Made by a program: the position numbers and the translations under genes. The notes under the pieces are model-generated. The model made no database searches. It was not told the origin of the DNA and worked only from the letters and a program-made list of their open reading frames with translations. Shown one piece after another: positions 8,600 through 17,906 of a stretch of 64,000 bases of DNA. The DNA lies in the NCBI GenBank assembly GCA_002399785.1, contig DHEH01000010.1:1-64000 (forward strand), given 5' to 3'. This stretch comes from Caryophanales bacterium UBA4855. Lineage in GTDB: Bacteria > Bacillota_I > Bacilli_A > RFN20 > CAG-826. Numbering within the stretch: the first letter of the stretch is position 1; each line of letters begins with the position of its first letter.

Positions 8600-8628
8600 T
8601 TGATATGTAAGCGCTTTCAAATTATACT
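8600..8628 (+). promoter_or_regulatory. promoter of the ABC importer with cre operator in the spacer
   Basis: A near-consensus sigma-A promoter: TTGATA (8600-8605), a 17-base spacer, TATACT (8623-8628). The spacer contains TGTAAGCGCTTTCA (8606-8619), which fits the catabolite-responsive element consensus TGWAANCGNTNWCA at every position. Placement between -35 and -10 means a bound CcpA or other LacI-family protein would block RNA polymerase, so repression is expected. The downstream gene starts at 8664 with a GGAGG ribosome site. Confidence 0.8.
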
Positions 8629-8663
8629 TTTGGTAATGATTTTTAATTGGAGGAAAAATTAAA

Positions 8664-10046
8664 ATGAAAAAATCTAAAATTTGTTCACTTGCTGCTATTG
8701 CTGTTTTAGCCTCATGTGGTCTTGCATCATGTGGAAACACAAATCAAGGTGATAATGATGCCGTTAAAGCTGCAATAGCTGACGCAGAATCTATGAGTCG
8801 TGATGACCTATTTAAGAAAGCTGCCGAAGAAATTGGAAGCGGAACATTAAAGTTCGTAGGTACTTCTTCAAGATTTAAAAACTCTATTGACCCATTTAAA
8901 ACAGAGTTAGCTAAATATAATCCTGATTGTGCCAATATGACGATAACAAAGGATTCAAAAGTTGATGGTCAAATTTATACTTCGTTATTAGGCGAAATTG
9001 AAGCTGGAGTTACAAATGGTTATGATGGTGCTCTTGTTCAAGATGGATATCAATTACAATTAAAAGGTATTAACACTGGATATTTCTATAACTATATTCC
9101 AAAGGAATGGAATGATGATCCAAATACCAATAAAGAATTAAACGGAAATCCATTTGCTCTTCAATATAATATGAAAACTTGGATGGTTAATAATGCTGGT
9201 GGAAACACCACAACCATTGATAATGTTTGGGATATTACAGCTGATGCTTGGAAAGGCAAACTTCAAACAATGGATCCACGTAACGAAAACGTCAATATGG
9301 ATTGGTTGATTACTTTAACTAAAGATAGTTGGTGCGATCAATTAAAAGAAGCTTTCGAAGATTCTTCAAACGATAACAAGTCATTAGATTTAACAAAATA
9401 TGAATCTTATGGTGCAAAGAAGAAATATGCTTATGCATTTATGGATGGATATTTAACTAATTCAGTTTTCAATGCTGATGACGGTGCTGCTAGAGACAAT
9501 ATTACAAATAAGACAGCTGCTGGAAATGGTGGATGGATTGTTTATAGTAAGATTGGTAGTGTTAAAGAAAGTGAAAATGTCAGTGTTGGTAATATTACAA
9601 TTTCAGCTTTAGGAAAAGATAATACTGATGGCAATACTCCAACAAGTCACATAAAAGGCTTTGGTGGATTTATGTATAAACACTATCTTCAAGTTATGAA
9701 GACTACATCGCATCCATATACAGTTTGCGCTTTCATTAATTATTTAAGTACAACTGAAACCGGATATGCTGCTTGGGGTAAAGATATTGGTGATTATCCA
9801 TCTCTTCCTTCAATCAATGTTGATAGAACAAAATATGGTCACGGAACTTTAGATACAAGCACTACACCTTATACATTTACTCAAGATAATACAAAAGCTA
9901 ACGTATTCTCTGCCTTAAATGATCCAAAATCATCATGGTGGGAATCTGCAACTGGAGGAAATGTTGTTATTGAAGATCCAGCTTATATTGTTACTCAATA
10001 CAATGCTGTCAGATCGTTTATTGATAAAGTAATTTCAAGTAAATAA
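8664..10046 (+). CDS. ABC importer substrate-binding lipoprotein
   Basis: A 460-residue lipoprotein that would capture the substrate outside the membrane and deliver it to the permease at 10113-11945. The signal peptide ends in two overlapping candidate lipoboxes, LASC with C18 and LASC with C23. The mature protein resembles type 1 periplasmic binding proteins of the iron/thiamine/phosphosugar group (FbpA/AfuA-like), with WDITADAWKGKLQTMDPR near residues 190-210. The substrate cannot be read directly. The cre promoter and the downstream HAD phosphatase and phosphoglucomutase favour a carbohydrate or sugar phosphate over iron. It has its own strong promoter and is followed by a stable hairpin, consistent with high expression of the binding protein relative to the membrane components. 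Confidence 0.8.
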   Translation: MKKSKICSLAAIAVLASCGLASCGNTNQGDNDAVKAAIADAESMSRDDLFKKAAEEIGSGTLKFVGTSSRFKNSIDPFKTELAKYNPDCANMTITKDSKVDGQIYTSLLGEIEAGVTNGYDGALVQDGYQLQLKGINTGYFYNYIPKEWNDDPNTNKELNGNPFALQYNMKTWMVNNAGGNTTTIDNVWDITADAWKGKLQTMDPRNENVNMDWLITLTKDSWCDQLKEAFEDSSNDNKSLDLTKYESYGAKKKYAYAFMDGYLTNSVFNADDGAARDNITNKTAAGNGGWIVYSKIGSVKESENVSVGNITISALGKDNTDGNTPTSHIKGFGGFMYKHYLQVMKTTSHPYTVCAFINYLSTTETGYAAWGKDIGDYPSLPSINVDRTKYGHGTLDTSTTPYTFTQDNTKANVFSALNDPKSSWWESATGGNVVIEDPAYIVTQYNAVRSFIDKVISSK

Positions 10047-10058
10047 GATTAAAAAAAT

Positions 10059-10085
10059 GAATGGGCTGGTCAAACCAGCCCATTC
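10059..10085 (+). terminator. intercistronic hairpin between binding protein and permease genes
   Basis: A perfect 12-bp stem (10059-10070 with 10074-10085) around CAA, G+C-rich for this genome, with no T run after it. It probably acts as a partial terminator or an mRNA 3' stabiliser that keeps binding-protein transcript in excess. Confidence 0.6.
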
Positions 10086-10112
10086 TAATTAAATTATAAA
10101 GGAGAAAAAATT

Positions 10113-11945
10113 ATGGAAAAGGCAATACAAAACAATAATGTTGACTCCTTTAAAGTTAAAGCAAAAAGGTTTTTTAATAAACAAAAAACCTTTTTTGGTG
10201 TTCCAGCAAACAATATATTGATTATTTTTGGAATTTTATTAGTTATTTTGAATTTTATTCCTTTATTTTCTGTTGTATTAGATAGTTTTACTGTTCACTT
10301 AATGGAAGCGAATGGTGTATTGACTGTTGGTAGTTATACATTTGCACATTATGTTGAATTGTTCGCTGGACCAAATTGTTGGGGAATGTTCTATAAACCT
10401 TTATTTAATTCTTTGGCTGTTTCGGTTATTTCGTGTTGTTTTGCAGTTTTATTCGGTGGAACAGTCGCGTTTTTAATAACTAGAACAAATATGCCTGCAA
10501 AGAAATTTATTTCTTCGGTTTTTATTTTCCCTTACATCATGCCACAATGGACATTAGCTCTTTTCTGGAAAAATTTATTTATAAGCACCTCATGTGTTGG
10601 TGGTTATACAGGTGAATTTGAAGCTTTGACAGGTTTAGCCGCTCCACAATGGTTTGTATTTGGTATGTTTCCAGTAGCTTTAATTTTAGGTCTTCATTAT
10701 GCACCTTTTGCTTATATTTTAATTGGTGGTATTTTAAGAAATATGGATGCCAATTTAGAAGAGGCAGCTACAATTCTTAATATTCCAAAATGGAAGACTT
10801 TTACTCATGTAACTCTTCCAATTGTTAAACCTGCAATTTTAAGTACTGTTTTATTAGTATTTAGTAGCGCAATGAGTTCTTATCCAGTTGCTGTAACGTT
10901 AGGTAAACCAGTTAATTTCGAAGTTTTAGCAACTCAATTACAAATATTCCTTCAAGAAGGTAAATATTCTGCTTATGCTGGCGTTGGATCTATTACTTCG
11001 ATTGTTTTAATTGTCATTGGTTTGCTTATTCTTTTATTCAATCAAATGTCGACTGGTACACGTAAATCTTACACTACAGTTAGTGGTAAGAGTGGACAAG
11101 TTTCTAAGCAAAATTTAGGAAAAGTAAACAGATGGTTTGTTAGTGCTATCATGTGTTTAGTTGTTGTCTTTTTCTGTATCGGTCCAATGGCTTCGTTTTT
11201 GCTTGAGTCATTATTACCAAATACTGGTGATTTTAGCAGTGGACTCACAACAATCTGGTGGACATCAAAAACTGAGATTCGAAACGGATATAAAGGATTA
11301 TTATATAGTCCGGAAATATGGTCTGCATTAGGAGGATCTATTGGATTATCACTAGTTTGTGCATTATTTGCCGGAACATTTGGATTATTAATTGGTTACG
11401 CTGTTAGTAAAAAGAGGAAGAGTAAAGGAGCACAATTCGTTAACGGATTAGCTTTCTTACCATACCTTCTTCCTTCAATTTCTTTAAGCGCTATTTTCTT
11501 TATGTTATCCCTTAAAGTATCGTGGTTATATGCTACTCCATTCTTGGTTTGTGTTATTATCGGTGTTCTTAAATATATTCCATTTGCCAGTAGAAGCTCC
11601 TTAAATGCTATGCTTCAACTTAGTGGTGAAATTGAAGAAGCCGCCGTTATTCAAAACGTCCCATGGTGGAAACGTATGACTAGAATTATATTCCCAATCC
11701 AAAAATCATCGTTCTTGAGTGGATATTTATTACCATTCATCAGCTGTATGAGAGAGTTGTCATTATTTGTATTTATTGCTCCAACAGGAATGATTCTCAC
11801 AACATTAATGTTCCAACTTCAAGAAACAGGAATTACTGCTCTTCAAAATGGAGCAAACTTAATACTTGTTATAGTTATTCTTATCTTTAATTGGCTTATT
11901 AATAAGGTAACTGGTGCAAGTCTTGATAAAGGCATTGGAGGTTAA
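10113..11945 (+). CDS. ABC importer permease, two fused transmembrane domains
   Basis: A 610-residue integral membrane protein with two tandem binding-protein-dependent permease domains, about 35-330 and 345-605, each with about six membrane helices. Each half has the cytoplasmic EAA loop that docks on the ATPase: EEAATILNIPKWKTFTHVTL near 220 and EEAAVIQNVPWWKRMTRIIF near 512. This fused layout is typical of FbpB/ThiP/AfuB-type transporters for ferric iron, thiamine or sugar phosphates. A GGAG ribosome site precedes the ATG. It is co-transcribed with the ATPase 3 bases downstream. Confidence 0.9.
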   Translation: MEKAIQNNNVDSFKVKAKRFFNKQKTFFGVPANNILIIFGILLVILNFIPLFSVVLDSFTVHLMEANGVLTVGSYTFAHYVELFAGPNCWGMFYKPLFNSLAVSVISCCFAVLFGGTVAFLITRTNMPAKKFISSVFIFPYIMPQWTLALFWKNLFISTSCVGGYTGEFEALTGLAAPQWFVFGMFPVALILGLHYAPFAYILIGGILRNMDANLEEAATILNIPKWKTFTHVTLPIVKPAILSTVLLVFSSAMSSYPVAVTLGKPVNFEVLATQLQIFLQEGKYSAYAGVGSITSIVLIVIGLLILLFNQMSTGTRKSYTTVSGKSGQVSKQNLGKVNRWFVSAIMCLVVVFFCIGPMASFLLESLLPNTGDFSSGLTTIWWTSKTEIRNGYKGLLYSPEIWSALGGSIGLSLVCALFAGTFGLLIGYAVSKKRKSKGAQFVNGLAFLPYLLPSISLSAIFFMLSLKVSWLYATPFLVCVIIGVLKYIPFASRSSLNAMLQLSGEIEEAAVIQNVPWWKRMTRIIFPIQKSSFLSGYLLPFISCMRELSLFVFIAPTGMILTTLMFQLQETGITALQNGANLILVIVILIFNWLINKVTGASLDKGIGG

Positions 11946-11948
11946 TTT

Positions 11949-13946
11949 ATGCCAAAAATTGAATTAATAAATGTAGTTAAAAGATGGGGTGATTTTTACG
12001 CCGTTGATAATTTAAATTTAGTTATTGATGATCGTTCATTTATCACATTACTAGGTCCTTCTGGATGTGGCAAAACAACCACATTAAGAATGATCGCCGG
12101 TCTCGAAACTCCTACATCTGGGAAAATTTTAATAAATGGTGTTCCAGTTTTTGATAGCGAATTAGGGATCAATATCCCAGCTAACAAAAGACATGTCGGA
12201 TTCTTATTTCAAAACTATGCTTTGTGGCCACATATGACCATTAAAAAGAACATTGTTTTTGGGTTACAGAATCTTAAGGATGATATGCCTTTAGTTTCAA
12301 CAAATTATTATGTAAATAAGAGAAAAATTGAAATATTAGGTAATCATGAAGCTCTTACAAAATTAATTAAAAGCTTTGTAAATAAAGATGGACAAGTAGT
12401 TGAAAATAGCGCTTTAATAGGTATTATTGACACATATAAAGTATCAATGTATACTGCAAAAGATCTTTATAAAATTAGCAATTTAGGTGAAAAAGACCCT
12501 ACAATTTTCGAAAAGAAAATTGCTGAATTTAATAGTGATATGAAAAATATTGCTGATAAATATGATCAAAAAGGTTTTAGTTTAAATGAAAGAGGAGATC
12601 TTCTTGGACTTCCTGAAATTTGTAACGAATATGTTTCTTGCAAGATAATTGTTAATGTCTTACAAAATCCAACAAAATTAATTGAATTAATTTTTGAAGC
12701 GCAAAATAATAAAGATAATGTTGTCGAATTTGTTAGTTCCAAATTAAAGATTTCTAAAGAAACTGCAAAAAAATTAATTAACATCAGAATTCAAGAACTT
12801 GAAGGTGAAGATTTAAAAGCAAAAGTTGCTGAAAGTATTGCAATTGAAAACGAAAATATTGTTGAAATTAAAAGACAAGCAAATATCGATGGTTATCAAA
12901 TTGATGAACAAGGAAATAAAATTCCTAATATCGATTTTGAGGATAAAGAATGGGATCATAAACTTGTTCATATTATTAAAAATAGAAAACTTGATAATGA
13001 AGAAATTGATTTACGTTTAAGACATGTTTCTAGAGTTGTTAAAATTGCTGAGTTTATGGATAGGTATCCAAATGAACTTAGTGGTGGTCAACAACAAAGA
13101 GTTGCTATTGCAAGAACTTTAGCACCTGGACCAAAAGTGTTATTTATGGATGAACCATTATCAAATCTTGATGCAAAATTACGTCTCGAAATGCGTGGTG
13201 AATTAAAGCGTTTGCATCTTGACACAAATTCTACCTTTATTTACGTCACTCATGATCAACTTGAGGCTATGACTTTAGCTACCAAGATTTGTTTGATTGA
13301 TAATGGTATTTTGCAACAATATGACGCTCCTCTCGATGTTTATAAGAAACCAGCTAATTTGTTTGTTGCTGATTTTGTTGGAAATCCAGCCGTTAATTTT
13401 GTTGAAACTAATGCAACTCAAAAAGAAAATTCCAGCGAAATAAGTATTAAATTATTTGATTCTATTAATGCTACATTTATTCCTAATGAAAAGATAAATC
13501 TAGAAAAGTTACGTACGTTAAGAGATAAGGAATTTAAGGAAACTAAAGAAGAATACGAAATTAAAAAGAATACTAAAGGTTTTGTTGAAAAAGGTAACAA
13601 GGATAAAGTGTTCAATTTCCATGTTCAAATGATTAGTGGTAATACCGATAGTAAAGATGAAAAAAATATTTCATCCAATGAATATGTTATTGGCATTCGT
13701 CCTGAGTTTATTAAAATCTCAGATGACGGAAACATTGAGGGTGAAATTTATAATGCTCTTCCATCAGGTATGGAAACCACTGTAAAGATTAGAATTGGCG
13801 AATATGTATTAACTGGCGTTATCTTTGGTGGAGTTGATTATAAAATTGGTTCTAAATGTCACTTATCATTTATTGGAAAAGAGATATCGTTATTTGATAG
13901 AATAAGTGGAAAGAGGATTTGTGACGGCGCAATTAAAATTAAGTAA
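11949..13946 (+). CDS. ABC importer ATPase with a large insertion
   Basis: A 665-residue ATPase, nearly twice the usual length of about 350-370. Walker A is GPSGCGKTT (residues 36-44) and the Q-loop is FQNYALWP (about 87-94). The signature LSGGQQQR starts at 377, followed by Walker B FMDEPLSNLD and a switch histidine in VTHDQ. Q-loop and signature, normally about 50 residues apart, are separated by about 285. The extra stretch (about 111-349) is Lys/Glu/Asn-rich and without a known domain, and the family sequence resumes at EEIDLRLRHV. A second, shorter expansion lies in the C-terminal TOBE region (about 490-580). Catalytic residues are intact, so it should hydrolyse ATP. A GGAGG ribosome site overlaps the permease end. 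Confidence 0.9.
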   Translation: MPKIELINVVKRWGDFYAVDNLNLVIDDRSFITLLGPSGCGKTTTLRMIAGLETPTSGKILINGVPVFDSELGINIPANKRHVGFLFQNYALWPHMTIKKNIVFGLQNLKDDMPLVSTNYYVNKRKIEILGNHEALTKLIKSFVNKDGQVVENSALIGIIDTYKVSMYTAKDLYKISNLGEKDPTIFEKKIAEFNSDMKNIADKYDQKGFSLNERGDLLGLPEICNEYVSCKIIVNVLQNPTKLIELIFEAQNNKDNVVEFVSSKLKISKETAKKLINIRIQELEGEDLKAKVAESIAIENENIVEIKRQANIDGYQIDEQGNKIPNIDFEDKEWDHKLVHIIKNRKLDNEEIDLRLRHVSRVVKIAEFMDRYPNELSGGQQQRVAIARTLAPGPKVLFMDEPLSNLDAKLRLEMRGELKRLHLDTNSTFIYVTHDQLEAMTLATKICLIDNGILQQYDAPLDVYKKPANLFVADFVGNPAVNFVETNATQKENSSEISIKLFDSINATFIPNEKINLEKLRTLRDKEFKETKEEYEIKKNTKGFVEKGNKDKVFNFHVQMISGNTDSKDEKNISSNEYVIGIRPEFIKISDDGNIEGEIYNALPSGMETTVKIRIGEYVLTGVIFGGVDYKIGSKCHLSFIGKEISLFDRISGKRICDGAIKIK

Positions 13947-13948
13947 TT

Positions 13949-14740
13949 ATGTATTTATTTGTATTTGATTTAGATGACACTTTATTTGAATCCAATACTT
14001 TTATTGACGAAAAAACTGCCGTTTTACTTAATAAATTACTAAAAGAGGGCAATTACATCGCTATTAATAGCGGTCGCCCTCTTTTTGGTATAAAAAGATT
14101 TTTAAGTGACATCGACCTCAATGACCATTTCTTTTATATTGCTTATAATGGATCAGCCGTTTTCGACTATAAAGAAAAATCTTTTTATACCTTATCTTTA
14201 AAAAGTGAAGATCTATTGTATTTTTTAAATAAATTTAAAGATGATGATAAAATTTTTGTTTATGCTCGGACCAGTGATAATAATATAATTTGCAAAAATG
14301 TATCCAATATATATACAAAACATGAATTTAATTATAATGAAGCTGGAAAAATAGTTGACATTTACGGGTGTTTTTCAGATTATACAATTACAAAGATTGT
14401 TATTGCTGCACCTGAAGAAGTTCTAAATAAAATATCTTTTAGCAATCTCGAAAAAAAGAAGTTTTTGATTCAAAGGACAAGAAAGATTTATTACGAAATA
14501 ATGAATAAAAATGCAGATAAAGTTAAAGGTGTTGATTTTTTAAAAGATTATTTGAATGTTAATAAAGAAAATATTTATACATTTGGTGATGCTCTTAATG
14601 ATTTAGAGATGATAAAAAGTTATAATGGAGTGTGTCCTATTGATGGGAACCCTTTAGTGAAAGCTAATTCTAAATTCATTATGCTTTCTGCTAAAGAAAA
14701 TGGGGTATATAATTTTATTAGTGAACATTTTAAGGAGTAA
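13949..14740 (+). CDS. HAD-family phosphatase (Cof type)
   Basis: A 263-residue phosphatase of the HAD superfamily. Motif I is FDLDDTLFES (the nucleophile is the first Asp of DLDDT), motif II is the serine in AINSGRP near 36, and motif IV is FGDALNDLEM near 213-222. A type II cap lies between them. Members dephosphorylate sugar phosphates or flavin/pyridoxal phosphates. It begins 2 bases after the ATPase stop without a ribosome site, so it is probably translated by coupling. Its place in an operon with a transporter and a phosphohexomutase suggests it acts on an imported sugar phosphate. Confidence 0.85.
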   Translation: MYLFVFDLDDTLFESNTFIDEKTAVLLNKLLKEGNYIAINSGRPLFGIKRFLSDIDLNDHFFYIAYNGSAVFDYKEKSFYTLSLKSEDLLYFLNKFKDDDKIFVYARTSDNNIICKNVSNIYTKHEFNYNEAGKIVDIYGCFSDYTITKIVIAAPEEVLNKISFSNLEKKKFLIQRTRKIYYEIMNKNADKVKGVDFLKDYLNVNKENIYTFGDALNDLEMIKSYNGVCPIDGNPLVKANSKFIMLSAKENGVYNFISEHFKE

Positions 14741-14744
14741 TAAA

Positions 14745-16475
14745 ATGGAAAAACTTACGAATGAAAGATATCAATCTTGGTTAAAAAATCTAGAAACAAT
14801 CAATAATAAAGATTACAAAGTTTTAAAGGACATAAAAGACGAAGATGTTTTAAATGATATGTTTTATCGCGAACTCGAATTTGGTACTGGTGGCTTAAGA
14901 GGAATTATGGGAATTGGTACAAATAGAATGAATATTTATACAGTTTCTAAAGCAAGTTTTGGCTTTGCAAGTTATTTAAATAATCATTATAAAAATCCAA
15001 GCATTGCAATTGGTTATGATTCTCGTAACAATTCACAGTTATTTGCTCGTCAAAGTGCAGCTATTTTTGCTAGTAGAGGTATCAAAACTTACATCTATAA
15101 AGAATTAGAACCAACACCTTGTTTAAGTTATGCGGTTAGAGAGTTAAAATGTAGTGGCGGTATTATAATAACTGCTAGTCACAACCCTGGAAAATATAAT
15201 GGTTATAAAGTTTATAATGACGAAGGTCAACAAATTACTTTAGAAGCGGCCAATGAAGTTATTGGATATATATCTAAAATCGATGAATTTCAAGAATTGA
15301 AAACTGTTGAAACTTTTGAAGATTTGATGATTGAAAGCGATATTGAATACATAAATGATTTAATGATTGAAGATTTTATCGAAGATACTTTAGCGGTTTC
15401 AATTACTAAAGATTTTTCTCAAAAAGATGTACATATTGTTTATACTCCTTTGAATGGTACTGGTTTGAAACCAGTTATGAAAACATTGAAAAAAGCTGGA
15501 TTTAGCAATGTAATTGTTCCTATTGAACAAGAAAATCCAGACGGAAATTTTCCAACTTGCCCTTATCCAAATCCAGAAATTTTAGAAGCAATGCAAGTCG
15601 GTATAAAATTGTGTAAAAAAACAAATGCTGATTTATTAATTGCTACAGATCCAGATTGTGATAGATGTGGAATTGGCGTTAATTATAAAGGTGATTTTAA
15701 ATTATTGAGTGGTAATGAAGTTGCAATTTTGCTTTTAGATTTTATTGCCAATCAAGAGAAATTACCTAATAATCCTGTTGCAGTCAGAAGTGTAGTTTCC
15801 TCAAGTGCTGTTGATAAAGTTGCAAAAAAATATGGAATTGAAATGAGAAAAGTTTTAACTGGTTTCAAATTTATTGGCGAGCAGATTTGCGAATTAGAAA
15901 AAGCAAATGAAATTAATCGATACATATTTGGCTTTGAAGAATCATACGGATACTTAACTAATGTAAAAGTAAGAGATAAAGATGCCGTCAATGCTTCTTT
16001 AATTATTGCTGAAATGTTTAATTTTTATCACGAAAGACACATTAATTTAATTGATAAATTGTATGAAATTTATTCTGAAATTGGTTTTTATAACAATTCA
16101 CTGATTACTGACGAATTTCCTGGTGAAGTTGGTATGAAGATTATGCAAGGAATGATGGATTTTTTTCATCAAGAAAGTGCTGATTCGATTTCGAAAATTT
16201 TTGGTTCTAAATTGATTACAAAATACGATTATTTAAATTCAATCGAGATAACTAATGGAAATAAAATAAAAATAAATTTACCATCAAGTGATGTTTTAAC
16301 TTTTGTTTTTGAAGATAGAAGCAGTATAACTATTAGACCTAGCGGAACTGAACCAAAAATTAAAACTTATATTGAAGTAGTTGGTTCATCTTTAAATGAT
16401 TCATTGAATGAAAAAGAAATGAAAACTACTACAATTAAAGCGTTTTATAAGAGTTATTTAGAGTCTAAAAAGTAA
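14745..16475 (+). CDS. pgcA: phosphoglucomutase / phosphomannomutase
   Basis: A 576-residue alpha-D-phosphohexomutase interconverting hexose 1- and 6-phosphates. It has the active-site serine loop TASHNPGKYNG (about 143-153), the metal loop DPDCDRCG, the substrate-binding GFEESYGY, and the phosphate-binding RPSGTEPK near the C-terminus. Length matches the B. subtilis PgcA type. I chose the ATG at 14745 because AAGGAGT lies at the right distance before it. An in-frame upstream ATG at 14700 would give 15 extra residues inside the preceding gene and is unlikely. It is the last gene of the importer operon and links it to glycogen/cell-wall sugar metabolism and glycolysis. Confidence 0.92.
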   Translation: MEKLTNERYQSWLKNLETINNKDYKVLKDIKDEDVLNDMFYRELEFGTGGLRGIMGIGTNRMNIYTVSKASFGFASYLNNHYKNPSIAIGYDSRNNSQLFARQSAAIFASRGIKTYIYKELEPTPCLSYAVRELKCSGGIIITASHNPGKYNGYKVYNDEGQQITLEAANEVIGYISKIDEFQELKTVETFEDLMIESDIEYINDLMIEDFIEDTLAVSITKDFSQKDVHIVYTPLNGTGLKPVMKTLKKAGFSNVIVPIEQENPDGNFPTCPYPNPEILEAMQVGIKLCKKTNADLLIATDPDCDRCGIGVNYKGDFKLLSGNEVAILLLDFIANQEKLPNNPVAVRSVVSSSAVDKVAKKYGIEMRKVLTGFKFIGEQICELEKANEINRYIFGFEESYGYLTNVKVRDKDAVNASLIIAEMFNFYHERHINLIDKLYEIYSEIGFYNNSLITDEFPGEVGMKIMQGMMDFFHQESADSISKIFGSKLITKYDYLNSIEITNGNKIKINLPSSDVLTFVFEDRSSITIRPSGTEPKIKTYIEVVGSSLNDSLNEKEMKTTTIKAFYKSYLESKK

Positions 16476-16563
16476 TTTTTTAAGTTTTTTATAAATTTAT
16501 CACTTAAATTAATATTTATATATTTTTTGTTACAAGATAAATAATAAAAAACAGTGGTTATTT

Positions 16564-17783
16564 ATGAAAGATTATATTAGCGAAAAAGATAAGAAAAACT
16601 TTATTTTTAACAATATTAGCGTTTCACATTTTGCTAAACTTAAAAATTTGTCAAAAAATGATCAAGACGGAATTCGAGTAGCATATTAATCTTATACAAT
16701 GTGGTTGACTGCAATTTTGGCTTTTTTGGTTGTATTAACGATGATATTTGATTATTTTTATGGTTTTTATTCAAATTATTTTTTCAACAAAGCAGGATTT
16801 GGAATTTATAAATTTATTGGTGTAACAATAGATTTTGCTTTTTGGATACTATTATATCATTTATTTTTTTGCTCTAATAAAAAAGATATTTTTTGTAACA
16901 AAAGAGAAATTATTCAATTAATTTTTGATATTTCTATCATAGCAGGAACCTTTTTATTTTTTATTAGCGATTCTAAAGATCCGGAAACAAGTTCTTCTTT
17001 TTCAATGGCATTTATATGGATTGCTCTGCTAGCAGCTATTCCTTTATATTCTTCTATATTATGGGGTGGTTTGTCAGTTATAACTCTATCTTTAACTTTT
17101 GTATTTGTCTTATATTTTGGACAAAATCAAAAAAAATTTATCAATATTTTATTATCATAAGTTTTTCGATTATTGTTAGTTTTATTTTAAGAATTGTACA
17201 TTATAAATCCTCTTATTATCGATTTTTAGATAGTAAAAATTCAAATGATAATGAAATAATGTCTTAATCCGATCCTTTAACGTATGCCGAAAACAGAAGA
17301 GGTATGGAGAAATTTATTTCAATGAAAATGTCTGAATGGTTTTGTAACAAATTCTATGTAACGGCTGCCATTATCGATATAGATGAGTTTAAAAACTATA
17401 ACGATTTATTTGGTCATGTTAAAGGTGATGAATGTTTTATTAAAGTTACGAATGCTATTATTAAAAGCTTTTCTAATACAACACCGGATTTATTTAGGTT
17501 TGGTGGTGATGAATTTATTGTTATTATTGAAGAACCAAATTTAAATGTATTACGTAACTATATTGTTGATATTATGAAATCTATAAATGATGAACAAATT
17601 CCAATTACCGAAGACCAAAATGGACCTGCATTAAGCGTTTCCATTGGTGCTAAAACCTTAAAAGTTGATGAAAATTATTCTTTAACAAATCATATAGATT
17701 TAGCTGATAAATATCTTTACGAAGTAAAAAAGAATAATAGAAATCATGCAGTTTTGAATTCGGAAATAGTGAAAATTAATTGA
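16564..17783 (+). pseudogene. broken membrane-bound diguanylate cyclase (GGDEF)
   Basis: Remains of one gene for a membrane protein with several N-terminal helices and a C-terminal GGDEF domain that would have made cyclic di-GMP. The domain is still readable: DPLTYAENRRG, then FRFGGDEFIVII. The reading frame is broken at least three times: TAA at 16687, a frameshift that can be bridged at the A8 run (17129-17136), and TAA at 17265. The pieces 16699-17160 and 17304-17783 keep open frames but lack ribosome sites. The terminal stop is TGA. The active-site GGDEF is unmutated, so decay may be recent. No other cyclic di-GMP gene is in the window. Confidence 0.85.
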
Positions 17784-17810
17784 TATTAGTTGTGTTTTAT
17801 ACGATTTTGC

Positions 17811-17839
17811 TTGACTTATATATATAAAATATATATATT
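17811..17839 (+). promoter_or_regulatory. promoter of the rimP-nusA-infB operon
   Basis: TTGACT (17811-17816), a 17-base spacer, TATATT (17834-17839). Transcription would start near 17846, giving a leader of about 75 nt before rimP that contains a short ORF and a terminator hairpin. Confidence 0.7.
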
Positions 17840-17857
17840 CTTAATGAAGGTACAGCA

Positions 17858-17887
17858 ATGTATTCTTTACTCGAAAGAGTGCCTTAG
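17858..17887 (+). CDS. nine-codon leader ORF before rimP
   Basis: ATG to TAG encoding MYSLLERVP, with AAGG at 17847-17850 as a possible ribosome site. Its last four codons and stop fall inside the left arm and loop of the terminator hairpin that follows, so a ribosome on it would change folding of the hairpin. This is the arrangement used in translation-dependent attenuators. Whether it is translated is unknown, and a nine-codon ORF can arise by chance. Confidence 0.35.
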   Translation: MYSLLERVP

Positions 17888-17906
17888 TGGCATTCTTATT
17901 TTTTTT
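17875..17906 (+). terminator. leader terminator (attenuator) of the nusA operon
   Basis: AAGAGTGCC (17875-17883) pairs with GGCATTCTT (17889-17897) with one G-T wobble and a five-base loop, followed by eight T (17899-17906). It stands between the operon promoter and rimP, only about 30 nt after the predicted transcript start, so transcription of the whole operon must read through it. In Bacillus subtilis, NusA-dependent termination in the leader is reported to autoregulate this operon. The same control is plausible here. Confidence 0.75.
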
